DNA of 5,656 nt from an uncultured Fimbriimonadales bacterium (lineage in GTDB: Bacteria; Armatimonadota; Fimbriimonadia; Fimbriimonadales; GBS-DC): contig CALGZO010000244.1 of assembly GCA_937934465.1 (NCBI GenBank), forward strand, positions 1 to 5,656, given 5' to 3'. Made by a program: the position numbers and the translations under genes. Positions within the stretch are counted from its first letter, which is position 1. Every line of letters begins with the position of its first letter. Of this stretch, positions 5,653 through 5,656 are shown piece after piece. The notes beneath the pieces were generated by a model that saw nothing but the letters and a program-made list of their open reading frames with translations, was not told where the DNA came from and did not search any database.

Positions 5653-5656
5653 ACCA

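Larger units (their letters stand above)
5338..5656. repeat. Intergenic palindromic repeat array (about 320 bases, no gene)
   Basis: The stretch after the small membrane protein holds no credible gene and is nearly filled with perfect short inverted repeats of four types. Type A: CGACGCCA with loop TTCG or TTCT and TGGCGTCG, at 5393-5412, 5478-5497 and 5567-5586. Type B: CTTGGACA with loop GGAA or AGAC and TGTCCAAG, at 5506-5525 and 5595-5614. Type C: (G)GCGTC, loop CCCGCC, GACGC(C), at 5365-5380 and 5450-5467. Type D: GCGACGGCA, loop GGAA, TGCCGTCGC, at 5631-5652. The array continues past the window edge. It resembles REP/BIME-type intergenic repeats. Confidence 0.85.

Noticed and set aside
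5153..5654. Minus-strand open frames through the terminal repeat array
   Set aside because: They translate the 89-bp repeats, whose period is not a multiple of three, so the copies fall in different frames. This fits non-coding repeats, not a repeat protein.
5363..5656. Possible CRISPR array
   Set aside because: The repeats are short, of several types, irregularly spaced and nearly contiguous. There are no unique spacers of uniform length and no cas genes in the window.

Overview
This 5.66-kb bacterial window is GC-rich and densely coded. Every convincing gene is on the + strand. The pilin-like gene is of the 'GFTLIELLVVIAIIAILAAILFPVFARARE' type (DUF1559-like, with a C-terminal H-X8-DG motif). 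Together with the many short palindromic repeats between genes, this suggests Armatimonadota or a Planctomycetes-like relative, possibly a hot-spring lineage. That placement is inferred from protein style alone; no rRNA or other marker is present.

Layout: (1) Positions 1-256 are non-coding. They hold the edge of a palindromic repeat array (1-45), a compact MITE-like element made of nested inverted repeats (62-154), and a good sigma-70-type promoter whose -10 box lies inside a perfect 6-7-6 inverted repeat (operator candidate, 220-238). (2) Positions 257-2341 hold a two-gene unit: a COG0523 (CobW/YciC/ZigA-like) metal-chaperone GTPase and a DUF318/YraQ/SO_0444-type permease with a CSCS motif. 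The pair looks like a metal-homeostasis module under one metal-responsive promoter. (3) Positions 2388-4072 hold a DinB-fold protein with an intact His triad. It is followed after two bases by phosphoglycerate kinase (pgk), whose ribosome binding site lies inside the dinB-like gene. (4) Positions 4122-5337 hold a cysteine-rich type IV pilin-like (pseudopilin) gene that may be transcribed without a leader. A strong stem-loop follows it, then a 66-residue single-pass membrane protein with a perfect ribosome binding site. (5) Positions 5338-5656 are non-coding and filled with perfect short hairpins, including two tandem 89-bp composite units. The same hairpin families occur at the left edge of the window.

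The genes form at least three functional groups (metal handling, central carbon metabolism with a DinB-like protein, cell-surface pseudopilin). The least ordinary content is the repeat architecture at both ends, the operator-promoter of the metal module, and the pairing of a zinc-type COG0523 GTPase with an efflux-type permease. No CRISPR array, defence system, tRNA or rRNA was found.
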